Origin: Phytophthora colocasiae
Lineage: Eukaryota; Oomycota; Peronosporomycetes; Peronosporales; Peronosporaceae
Length of the DNA: 64,000 nucleotides
Direction of reading: 5' to 3'
NCBI GenBank assembly: GCA_018806915.1
Contig: JAGKQI010000081.1
Coordinates: 806,001-870,000, forward strand
Each line of letters starts with the position of its first letter. The stretch's first letter is position 1. Below, one piece after another: positions 50,287 through 60,262 of this stretch. A program made the position numbers and the translations under genes. The notes beneath the pieces were generated by a model. The model made no database searches, was not told the DNA's origin, and saw nothing but the letters and a program-made list of their open reading frames with translations.

Positions 50287-50796
50287 ATGTACGCCAGCTC
50301 CCGGTACTCTCGACACCACGGCGGCACTAGCAGCTACCAGACGCAGTACACATCGTCCCCCTCCAAGTACAGTCATCCACAGTACTCTTCCCCGACCAAG
50401 TACAGCGCGTATGAGGGCTACACTTCGCCAGTAAAGCCTACTTCGTATCAGAGGGCAAGCTATGCTGAGTACTATCCGTCCCCCAGCAGCCCAACGTACT
50501 ACAACAACCAGCAGGAGTACTACAACTCTGGTGCATCCACTGCTTCTTCGTCCTCTTCTCAAGAAGGTCCGTTCTACGGAGAAGAGCTGGATGAGCTAGA
50601 AGACTACACGATGGGCATTGCTAGCCCTGATATGACCACGGTCCCCACTGTCCCTACGCCGATTAAGCTCAGCATTTACGACTGCGGCAAGACTCCGTCT
50701 GGTAGAGTCATGGTGACGGCCAGCAACCAGACAATCGAGTTCTTCTCAGGCGCTGTCAATGTACCGCTTTCGCGGTGTATGATGGTGCAGGAGTAA
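50287..50796 (+). CDS. Ser/Tyr/Pro-rich hypothetical protein (169 aa)
   Basis: The first ATG in the frame is at 50287 (MYASSRYSRHHGG); the open part upstream has none. The first 100 residues are low complexity with repeated S-P-x-K-Y-S type units (SPSKYSHPQYSSPTKYS, TSPVKPTSYQ), then a Ser run and acidic EELDELEDY. The last 50 residues (TPIKLSIYDCGKTPSGRVMVTASNQTIEFFSG) look like a small folded domain. No signal peptide. The SP-K repeats suggest a phosphorylated or cytoskeleton-associated protein, which is inference. Unknown family. Confidence 0.7.
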   Translation: MYASSRYSRHHGGTSSYQTQYTSSPSKYSHPQYSSPTKYSAYEGYTSPVKPTSYQRASYAEYYPSPSSPTYYNNQQEYYNSGASTASSSSSQEGPFYGEELDELEDYTMGIASPDMTTVPTVPTPIKLSIYDCGKTPSGRVMVTASNQTIEFFSGAVNVPLSRCMMVQE

Positions 50797-51304
50797 AGCA
50801 AAGGTGCAGAGGCCAAGGAGTCTGGTGTGAGTCGCACATTGGACGCCACTCTACACGTAGAGTGAGCCCACCCTCCTCTGCACTGCTCGTTGCGTCGTCT
50901 GTTGCGGGTGTTCCAAGAGATGATTTTTTTTATTTAAATTACCTACCCTCCCTCAAGAGGACAAACTCAGAAGCCACCTAAGTGTACCATTATGAAGGCT
51001 TTTGCTGAGTATCCTCGCCTGTACAAGAGATGATGAAGATGAAGGAGAACCAAGTAGTTCAAGCCCCCTTACCACCTCAGTAACCAACTCCCCCTCAAGC
51101 GCCGCATCCCCAGTCAAAGATGGCAGCTCGCCCTCGTGTTGTGTGTGCGTTGTGTGATCGTCGCGTGTATCTACGAAACTTATCTAGCAACCCCCCAGGC
51201 TTTGAAGCCTCCGCTTTTGTTGTAGAACTACAAAGTATATAGTACTATGATTGCCACTGATGAATATGAAGAACATATTGTTCTCCCCTCACTACTTTGT
51301 CTTC
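50797..51304. other. intergenic, convergent 3' regions
   Basis: Between two convergent genes. It contains a T-rich run near 50925-50935. No gene is recognised. Confidence 0.5.
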
Positions 51305-52705
51305 TTACTTTTGGCTTGCAATGTCACTCTCCACTTGCTTCCCAAGAAGACGTTCCTCTGCCGTGACACGTTCGAGTTCATCCGCTACAGCAATAGCTTT
51401 GATAAATGCAGCTATCCATCCATTCATCTCGTCGAGAGTTGCAGCAGCAAAGTGCAAAGGTTTCTTAGGACTTCCTCCACCTTTGCTACTGTGAGTGAGA
51501 CGGAATTGATGTGGACGGTTGGGTTGCGAACGGACTCGAAGGTTGTATCCACTGAGCTTGAAAACTGCTGCGGGAGGCTCCGTTCCCGTGAGATGGTCGG
51601 CTTGGGACGCAAACATGCCCAACGAACCCTTACGTACGAGAAGTACGAAGAAATACGAGTGCCACGTCTTGCGGTAAACTTTCGAGCCTTGGCCGTACGC
51701 TCCCTGGAGGAACTCGAGCATCCCTAAGTGAATAGCTGCTGACGACATGAGAGTTGACTCGGAGGAAGCCTCGCCGTTATCAGTCTCTTGGTCGGTCGAG
51801 GAGCTCGGGATCGGTACTGTAGCTTCACGTACTTGGTCGCTACTGCTGGTCAAAGAACCACGTCGAGCAGCTTCACCGATCTCATCGAAGCAGATTGCAC
51901 ACACACGCTGACGCTTGCCTGTCGGCTCCGAGAAGACTCGAAGAGGGACCGTGTGAGGCGAACACACAGCACATACAAGGTTCAAGCAGCGTCGACACTT
52001 GTAGGTTCATTTTGTTAGCACACGATGGTGAAGACACGATTCAACTGAAACGCACATGGTGACGGCGGTTGAGGAAGGTGAAAACCTCGTGACACACAGA
52101 ACAACGGTCACTACAGTCGTCGGGTGTCCATGTGCGCTGTCAAAATGCACAACGGTAATGAGACCGGTTCATTTTCCCAAAACTTTGTATGGATTCTTTT
52201 ACCAATAAAGCTCCGTCCCAACTCGGAGGTGATTGCCACTGGGGTAGAATGTCCTCCACGATGCGAATATACTCTCGTTGAGCTTCCTCTGCTGACATCT
52301 CGCCGAGCGTCTGCCACATATTCCTGAAAACATTTATATTTTTTTCAGTAACTTACAACAAAGCCATAAGTTTTCATCTCACAATTTAGAATCATCTCCA
52401 GCAACGAATTGGCAGCAACTGAAGCCCAACAAGCTCGCATTTCTCTTTGGATTGAACTCCTCGTACTTCTTCGAGCCACGGGAGGCATCACACGAACCCA
52501 CAAGCGCTTGCTGTTTAAATGCCCACAGTCGATTTGCAGTGGGTTGTTCTTGTAAAGCCCAGAGTCGAGGAGCTACTGACATGGGATCTTTTTGGAGACG
52601 AGAGACCACTGCAGCCACGAAATGCTCAGCCTGAAGAAACGTTTCCTCTGTTGTACTGCTGCCTGGGGGCTGGGCAGAACCTGGTGGAGCGTAGACACTT
52701 AGCAT
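51305..52705 (-). CDS. ACBP-FYVE-PH multidomain protein, four exons
   Basis: Exons (minus strand) are 52705-52383, 52323-52203, 52136-52056 and 51997-51305. Introns of 59, 66 and 58 nt are GT-AG and keep one frame of 405 residues. Residues about 20-135 form an acyl-CoA-binding-protein-like domain, ending with LGEMSAEEAQREYIRIVEDI. Next is a complete FYVE finger: WTPDDC, CSVC, RRHHCRRC (the third intron falls between HH and CRRC), CAVC and CAIC. A PH domain follows (about residues 255-375: GMLEFLQGAYGQG ... DEMNGWIAAFIKAI). FYVE binds phosphatidylinositol-3-phosphate on endosomes, PH binds phosphoinositides and ACBP binds acyl-CoA, so a role linking lipid metabolism and endosomal membranes is inferred. 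The gene starts 78 bases after the MCM6 stop, same strand. Confidence 0.87.
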
Positions 52706-52783
52706 CTTTAGGGGACGTCCCTACAAGATTTAGAATCTAGAACGGGGTTACTCTAGAATGGGCAGTTTGTTGTATTGATCTCG

Positions 52784-55646
52784 CTATTCGAAGGCGTAAT
52801 TCGGGTGTACTGTTAAATACCGCTCCTGCTTCTTGGCGTCTTCTTCCTCAGGTGATAGTTTGAGTTTCTTCTCATCTTTTTTCTTCTTTTCTTCGTCTCC
52901 TTCCATTGTTTCATCCTCTTCGTCATCCAAATCCACTACAGATAGGATTTTATCCTGCACGAGTTTGTCAATCACGGAGCAGATCATCTGCTTCTCACGC
53001 GAAAGCTGAGCTTCAGACGTGATATCTTGTGACGACAGGTACCAGGTGACGATCTCTCCCTGTAATACACCAGTCGCTTCTTCCTCGTCTTCGTCTTCCT
53101 CCTTCTCTTCACCACTTGCTGCACGGATTGCATCCCGAGCCAACTTGGCACTCATCGCTTCTTCTTCCTTCTCGCGGATGTATCGCCCAATAGCCTTCTG
53201 AATCCGAGCGAATCGCTCAAACGAGAGCGAAGACGAAGTAGAAGCTTGTTTCTGCTTGGAAGGAGTACCATTTGGCGTCGATTTACCAGTCGGAAGCCCT
53301 CCATTAGCAGGTCCATCACCACCACCATTATCCCCATCGTCATCATGTCTGCCACCGCCACCTCCGTTGTGGTCATCACCTTCAGTGTCAGCAATTGGCA
53401 GAGGCATCTCTAGCTCCACGTTCTGCGTATCTACGTGGATAATCGACTTGCTCAGCAAACGGTAGGCCTCTTGCACGTGAGAAACCAGCACTGTATCACT
53501 GAGGTCGAGCCTTGCCAAGCCTTCGGACAAACGGATCATAGATTCCAACTGACGTACAGTGATACGATAGGCGATGTTGGTCTGGCCATTGCTCACCACA
53601 TCGTTCTCACGCAGGCTTCGGTAGCACGCGACCATCATCCGCTTGGCGTCAGGAGTGATCACTGGGTTCAGCGTGCGAGCGAACTTGATGTATCGCTTCA
53701 GGTCTTCCTCACTGTACGCACCATTCTCCGTTGCTTCTACTTGCAGTTCGCTCGGCATGTGAATGTTTACGATGTGCTCTGCGATCTTCTGGTCCGTGAC
53801 CTCATCTCCATCATCCAGAATCACGAAAAACAGGTCGAAACGCGACATAATGGGCGCCGAGATGTTCACGTTGTACTTGAGCGTCTTCGTCTTGTCATAT
53901 CGGCCATTGTATGGGTTGGCAGCGGCTAAAATACTCGTGCGCGCGTTCAAAGTAGCCTGAATACCAGCTTTCGTAATTGAAATCGTCTGCTGCTCCATCG
54001 CTTCGTGAATAGCGACCTGGTCCATAGGGTCCATCTTGTCAAACTCATCGATACAGCAAATACCGTTATCTGCCAGCATCAGAGCACCAGCTTCGACGCA
54101 GTAGTCGCCACTGTCTGCGTCTCGCGTCACTGAGGCTGTGAGACCAGCAGCGGAACTCACTTTGCCCGACGCGTAAATGGCTCGCGGAAGGAATCCAACG
54201 ATGTACTTCAAGAACTGCGACTTGGCAGTGGACGGATCACCGACAATGCACACGTTGATATCTCCACGTAGCTTGATCCCTTCCAGCGTCTTCTTGTGAA
54301 CTCCACCGAACAACATGAGCAAAATTCCCTTGCGGATTTCATCATGACCATACACAGACGGACAAATAGACTTGGCCATCTTCAGATACCGCTCTGGGTC
54401 TTGCTGCATGTCACGGATCGAAGCTAATTCTTCGTCACTGAATTCCTGTAGAGCTGCCTCACCATCTTCTTCTCCTCCGTCTTCGTTAAACTCACTGCGA
54501 ATGGAGATACTGTTAAAACGCTGCTCCATCGTCTGCACACTACAAGCCAGGAAGCACGTCTTGTATGTGAGTTCACGCACTCCCAGCGCCTTCAGACCAC
54601 GTACACCTTCTCCCTGCATTCCCTGCGTACTGTTCTCCCCTCCACGTTTCTGCCCATTGCTTCTAGTAGCCACAGCAGTCTCTCCTCCCACCTTAGCGAA
54701 CTTAGACACGTCCGGTACTACAATCAACGTGCCCGTGAACACAACACGGTCTCCAGCCTTAGCCTGTTCTACATTTTCGTGCCTGAGAATGACATCCATA
54801 GATCTGGGCATGCTTCCAGCAGGGATCTCGTCACTATTTTCCTGTACTTTGACACGTTGCCAGTCCACGAACACCGATTTCTCAGTATTGAGCTCCCACG
54901 CGATGCCATTGGCACAGTACGGGTTCTGGCACTTGGTCGGCTCACTGTACCGGAACTGCTGCTCCACTCCAGTCGTATCTCCACCACAATCCCCACATGT
55001 AAAAGCTCCAAACAGCAATTCCGGACGTACTTCAGATGTCCTCGTTACAGTTCCAGAGAATGACAGGAGTTCCCCAATGCTTCTAGTCCTGAGGTCACGA
55101 ATACTACATACAAAACAAGTAGCAGTTAGTAGTGACCAATGTATCCTAATTTTTAGAATCTAGAAACAGGAATTCTTACTGTGATACATGCTGGAAGTTG
55201 TAAAAGTTGACGAAAAACTCTCTCTGCGACTTGTTGGCGTCTTCATTGACTGTATAGGCTGCATCTTCAAGCCGGATGAATTCAAAGACACTTCGTCTTA
55301 AGTACGGTTCCCAGCGGTAATACTGGGCCTGCAGGGCCTGCGCCAGGTCCGCATCGAACTCCAGGACGTGGGAAAAGTCCACAAACAACGAGGAAGTCTC
55401 TGTATTGCGCATCACCTCGGCCTGTTGGCTGTAGTTGATTTTGGCTGGAGCTCCTTCGTCCATTGGCTCGTCCTGATCGTCCTGCTGACCGTAGCCACAT
55501 AGGAACTGCAGGAACCGCGTCTTCACAGCTTCCGCTGTTATATCCACTACAAGTTCAACCGGCGCAGTGTTCGGGTTGAGCGTAGGGGCGCCACTACGGC
55601 CGCGTTTGGCGCCGACGCCTGCTCCATTAGCACCTGGAGCCTGCAT
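52784..55646 (-). CDS. MCM6: DNA replication licensing helicase subunit MCM6, two exons
   Basis: Exons 55646-55180 and 55103-52784 (minus) join through a 76-nt GT-AG intron (GTAAGA...TGTAG) into IRDLRTRSIGELLSFSG, giving 928 residues. MCM6 is one of six subunits of the replicative CMG helicase ring. Seen: the N-terminal zinc finger (CGDCGGDTTG ... KCQNPYC), Walker A GDPSTAKSQFLKY, Walker B CCIDEFDKMDPMDQ, sensor AANPYNGRYD and Arg finger MSRFDLFFV followed by ILDD, the MCM6 form. The C-terminus has a winged-helix-like end. It is longer than usual (about 820 residues) because of a Gly/Asp-rich insert (GDDHNGGGGGRHDDDGDNGG) and acidic/Lys-rich segments near the C-terminus. A dispersed repeat pair lies about 45-115 bases upstream of the ATG. 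Confidence 0.95.
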
Positions 55647-55691
55647 TTTTTTAGGATTTAGATTTAGAAAAAGCGCGGGAATTTAAGGATA

Positions 55692-55760
55692 TATGTGGTG
55701 CACACTAAGTTGTAAGTTTGGGGGGATGCGCTGTGTGGTGCACATTAAATTGTAAGTTTT
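55692..55760. repeat. tandem pair of a dispersed repeat upstream of MCM6
   Basis: ATGTGGTGCACACTAAGTTG and, 41 bp on, TGTGGTGCACATTAAATTG, both followed by TAAGTTT. The core also occurs at 18028-18045. Confidence 0.7.
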
Positions 55761-56382
55761 CAACCAGTTTACTAGATGAACGTCTCACTTGAGTCATGGA
55801 TATCCTACTAAGTACTACATGTAGTATCACGTACAGTGCAAATTTTTGCAAGGTTCGGAGCAATTACTGTACAAGACAACAGCACACAGAGAGCTGGCAC
55901 CGGCTCCAGTGCCAAAGTGCCGCGACGCGTTCCATCATCTTTGTTCTCGACTTCCGCACCGTCTGTCTTATCGTTGAAGTGGACTCGATTGCACCGGCCA
56001 AAACTGTCGGGCATGACCAGCGCACACATCGGCGTATTTCCCTTGTCAATCGTTCGTAAAGCGCTGGCGACAGTTTCTATAAGCGACTTATCCACTGAAG
56101 TGTCTACGTCTCACGGTGCGAGATTCTCACCTTTTAGTGACTAAAGTTTTCGATGCTCTACATGTATCCGGTACGCACCGCCTTCAAATCTGCACGCTCA
56201 AATATTGTTTTCGGCATAAAGACGTCTACCGCGTCAAGTCTCGCTTCTAGCCTCTTGGCGTGCTAGGTAAACGTCGGATCTTCTCCTGAGAACAGCTAGT
56301 TTTTCTTTCAGAGAAACCGGCAGTTCAAAATATTGCTGTGGTCGTCATTCCTCGGTGGAACTGCTCGGGTAAACCTGGATAC
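55761..56382. other. intergenic, nothing recognised
   Basis: Overlapping short frames on both strands (about 55800-56140) have no recognisable homology. No RNA gene is seen. Confidence 0.5.
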
Positions 56383-56390
56383 GGGATCCT

Positions 56391-57778
56391 CACACCTTGA
56401 ACAAACCAAACCACGAAACGGGCAAGAAATTGGTTTGCTTGAAAAATAAATAGATTTCCGAACCAAAATTACTGGCGACGCTGGTTTGTCGTAAGATATC
56501 CCCAGTTTTCAAACCACATCATTGGTTCACAGTTTCGCATGGTTACTGGTTTGAAAATCCTTGGCTGGCATTGGCTGCAAAGGAAGATCGCTACCTTTCC
56601 TGAATAGCCGCACTATGCTGTATCCGTAGCTGCAAGAAGTCATTGGGGAATTTTCCACTTCATTAGTACTGCCCCTCCGGTCTCAGATTGTAGGATTTCG
56701 TGTTAGTGTCCATGTTTTTCTGTTGAATGGTACCTTCGTTAACTTTGACTGATTTCACAATTTGGGAGCTGATTTTTTTTTTCTGTTCTCCAAGCCGAAT
56801 CTCCAAAGTTTGTTGACCAGATTGTGCCTCATTGGCGACGGCTCGTTTTGATGCCAGCTTCGCCTTGAGGCGCTTCTCAATCCAATTCGATTGAAGGTCT
56901 ACCGCAGATTCAAAGTCGCATTGAATCTTTCTTAGTGCTGAAAGCATTCTTTCCTCACATGCTGACGAATGTGTTGTGTAATTTTAATTGATTGCTGTTT
57001 CCACTGTTGATAAAGCACCGTTGACTTTGTTTTCCAGTTTATAAGCGACCGACCAAGGCTGCAGGGGTATTAACATCGGATTGTCCCTGAACACCTTTTT
57101 CGAGATCCTTCAAGCGCCTATCGATCTCTGTGGCGAGCACAGCACTCTGTTGTTTTACAGACGCCTCATAGTACTTGTGAATATCGTCGAGTTACTCACT
57201 AATATGGCGGCTGAGACGATTTTCCGTGTCGGTAGCAGCATGAACGACGTGGGTATATTTGACGATCTCAATTATTGTCCTCGATATGTACTTGGGAATC
57301 CTATATAGCCTTGCTCACTTCAGCTGCAACGTTCGGGCTGCTGATCACGACGTCTTCGTGAAGTAATATCTGTTGCGATCGCTGAAAAAGACTTGATAAC
57401 ATACCACGGCCTTCGCGGTAGCTCCTGCTAACAGCGTCCGTCCTCTCTGACAAAGTCTCTCCTTCCACGTCCCCGTGCACTACAATGGCTGTCGACGGCA
57501 GAATAAAATCTATCTGAAACCAGACGAAAAGTAATGGGTTCTAGACAAGCGAAGCAGTCCCGCATTGATGAACAACTCCCTGTAATATCCGCAGTCCTCA
57601 TGAGATCCCCCTTCCTGGTTCAAACCACCCGATGGTTTGTTGAAAACGCGCTCTTGGTTTGGAGTTTCAAAACGAAACGATTTCAAACCACGAAACGCTT
57701 TCAAACCAGGTTTGCGCGTAATTTTGGTTTGGTTCGAAAAGGACCAGGTTTGGTTTGGTTTGATTTGTTCAGGGTGTG
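56391..57778. mobile_element. non-autonomous TIR element with 8-bp target duplication (1.39 kb)
   Basis: The left end CACACCTTGAACAAACCAAA and right end (complement CACACCCTGAACAAATCAAA) are imperfect inverted repeats. Both are flanked by GGGATCCT (56383-56390 and 57779-57786). Subterminal zones carry many AAACCA/TGGTTT words in both orientations, typical of transposase binding regions. No transposase is encoded. A minus-strand frame 56663-56947 (94 residues, coiled-coil-like, KRLKAKLASKRAVANEAQSG) may be captured host sequence. Confidence 0.75.
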
Positions 57779-57786
57779 GGGATCCT

Positions 57787-58709
57787 ATCAACGCGGTGAC
57801 GGCGGGCATCGCGCGAGTGCCGGCTGGCTTGGTTGACAGGAGCTTATTCCTGCGTAACCAACGCCTCGGTGGTGGCAAGCAGCAGCTGGCACGACACGAA
57901 ATTGACTGGAGAAATCAGCAATGAGGCCACAATGTGACCGGAAACTTGTCACCATGTCACCGTGGTCGCTGTCTCCCAATCCTCCGGATACCTTGCCGGG
58001 TCTCTCGACGTGTACGCCAGCGAGTCAAGTCGTGCGAGACGCGCCTGGGCTCAACAGGCTCTCGCCAGCGCATTTTTGGCAAGAATGACAAAGGCTGTCG
58101 GCTCCGTCGTGTCAACGCTAATGCTCGAAGGTCGAGCGCTTTACGACGGGAGTTACCAGTGGTAAAATGGTGACTCCCCTCTGCAAAGTCAAAGCTACTG
58201 TTGCAATCTGCCAAGTTACGTGCGCTTGGTGCGGTGCCTGTCTGTCCTCTCTTTGCATGTCATCCGAGCATGAGTGCGAAGGAAGTTCATTGTCGTCGCG
58301 GGGTGAAAGTACATCTGCGGTGCGTTACAGCCCGCACCGCCTCCCAAGCCTGCACTGCACTTGCATCTGTACAGCCGCTGCTTGCAGCTCGGTACAGTAC
58401 CTGGAAAGGGGGCGGAGCCGCCGCCGCAGCATTCGATGATGCTCGCTGCTGCGCTCCGATGCAACAACGACGCACCTTCCACCAGCGCCTGTCCCTTCCT
58501 GACTTCCTGCCGAGTGTCGGAGCGTGCTATGCACTGCTCTCCGCGCTTGTGATGAGGATGCCAGTCGTCTTGATGCGACCTAATAAGAGCGACTGTCGTC
58601 GATCCGGACAGGGAGAGGCAGGAAACGGGAGACGCACCCCAGCCATTTAAAAATCTGCGTTCCAAGTAGAAAAGCAAGACACGCACGACGTCTTCAAATC
58701 GGTTGAACA
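57787..58709. other. intergenic, nothing recognised
   Basis: Frames on both strands (for example 58201-58650) overlap each other and lack homology. This is the probable promoter region of the START-FYVE gene at 58710. Confidence 0.45.
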
Positions 58710-59888
58710 ATGGGCGGCAAGAAGCGCTTTGTGATGAACCCGTTCCCGTCCATGGAGTTGTCCGCGGGTGACAAGTCGCAACTTCAAAAGACGGCCAGCG
58801 GCTTCCTCGCGGAATGTCTGACCTCGTACGAATTGTACCTGAAAGAAGGTGGCCACAATGTCGATGAGCGTCGTTGGAAGCCCTTAAAGACGAGGGACAA
58901 CCTGCGGCTGTATCTGGAGCGCGAGGTGCGCACGACCACAGACGGCAACCACTCTATGATGAATGAGGCATCCGAACAGGCCGGGACACCCGTGTCACTG
59001 TGCGTTGGTACGATGCAGGGCAGGCTGGACGACGTTGTCTTCGGTACCGTAAGTACCACGTCGGAGGACATGTGCTTCAATGCCACGTACGTGGACGATC
59101 TTTCTGGTGCTGCAGTATTGGCCACAGTTGTGGAGCCTACGATCGAGGAACCGTTGACGATGTTGGCGTTGAAGTGGCAGGAGCTGGATTTGTTGCTGCA
59201 TTCGAACAAGCGAGACTTTGTCTTCATGGAGGCTACCGGTTTCACACACCTCGGCAATGGCGAACGGGTCGGATACCGGTTGATGTACTCGATCGGTTTC
59301 CCGCAGACGCCGGAGCTGCCGAACCGTGTCCGCGCCAGTGTCAACGTCTTCTTCCTCTACCGTCAAGAGCACGATCAATGCATCGAGATGTACGCGTCAG
59401 GCGTCGTCGCCAACGGCTCCAGTGTCGAGTCGTTCCTGGTCACAGCTTCAGCGATGAAGTTCTTCACGGCCATGAAGTTCGCACATTGCGGTGAGATGAA
59501 GAAGCTCACGTGGCTCATGCACCGCCGTTACGCGCTGGACAAGCAACGTGGCGCTCCCATTGGCGAAGGAGAGTGCGTGAACTGTGGAATCCCCATCAGC
59601 TCCAAGATCTTCGGCAAGTTCGGCCGGTCGCGGGACTCGTGCAAACTCTGCCACCGTCTCGTGTGTGGCGCTTGTCGTGTTAAGAAACGTCTGAACTTCG
59701 TTACGCTTGAGATGACGTTCGAAGAGCGCAAAACATCGTTCTGTCCGTCTTGTATCAAGGAAGCGTTCGAGATCAACACAGCAGATGCCGCCCGTGCTCA
59801 GATTTCGGGCAACAACTCCCAATACGCTTTCCATTCCGGTACAGACTACTCCTTCGCGTCCTCTTCCGACTCGGAACGTACCGTGTAA
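58710..59888 (+). CDS. START-like/FYVE-like protein (paralogue 1)
   Basis: A single-exon 392-residue frame, start MGGKKRFVMN. Residues about 55-270 form a START/Bet v1-type lipid-binding fold (DERRWKPLKTRDNLRLYLE, VGTMQGRLDDVVFGT, GERVGYRLMYSIGFPQTPEL). This is a layout frequent in oomycetes. Residues about 288-352 hold a FYVE-like zinc finger: CVNC, CKLCHRLVCGAC, and CPSC. The basic R+HHC+C patch of true FYVE domains is not present, so PI3P binding is uncertain. A Ser-rich tail ends the protein. No signal peptide. Likely a cytosolic lipid-sensing or membrane-targeting protein (inference). The neighbouring gene 370 bp downstream is a paralogue. Confidence 0.82.
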   Translation: MGGKKRFVMNPFPSMELSAGDKSQLQKTASGFLAECLTSYELYLKEGGHNVDERRWKPLKTRDNLRLYLEREVRTTTDGNHSMMNEASEQAGTPVSLCVGTMQGRLDDVVFGTVSTTSEDMCFNATYVDDLSGAAVLATVVEPTIEEPLTMLALKWQELDLLLHSNKRDFVFMEATGFTHLGNGERVGYRLMYSIGFPQTPELPNRVRASVNVFFLYRQEHDQCIEMYASGVVANGSSVESFLVTASAMKFFTAMKFAHCGEMKKLTWLMHRRYALDKQRGAPIGEGECVNCGIPISSKIFGKFGRSRDSCKLCHRLVCGACRVKKRLNFVTLEMTFEERKTSFCPSCIKEAFEINTADAARAQISGNNSQYAFHSGTDYSFASSSDSERTV

Positions 59889-60262
59889 AGGCTTTCAAAT
59901 GACAATTACTGTTGAACTGTACCGCATAGTAACTAGGAGGACTTTGAACATGTAGAATAAATGCACGTAAAGGTAAAGTTACCTTCAACTTCAACAGATT
60001 GATTTCGATTGGAGAAAAGACAAATAGAATTTAAACGAATCACAAGTTAGAAACTCCTTACACGACACTGGGGGCATTACGTACGCTGGGTGGGGAACTG
60101 GTTCCTCCAAGTCCCGCTTCCGACTCCCACGCAGCAGTTCCCCCCTAAGCTAACAGCCCCCAAGCACCATTGTCCATTAATCCCCGGCAGTTACAGGTGT
60201 CAAGTGTTCTAATTCGAAGTATTCACTTGACTGATTCTTATTCGGGATCTAGATAAGACACT
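59889..60262. other. intergenic spacer between the START-FYVE paralogues
   Basis: Nothing recognised. It is probably the 3' UTR of the first gene and promoter of the second. Confidence 0.5.

Noticed and set aside
53435..53929. 164-codon plus-strand frame opposite MCM6
   Set aside because: Lies wholly within the conserved MCM6 ATPase exon in antisense.
58201..58710. Overlapping frames of about 150-164 codons on both strands
   Set aside because: Mutually overlapping, low-complexity Cys/Ala/Ser composition, no domain. Probably promoter and repeat DNA.
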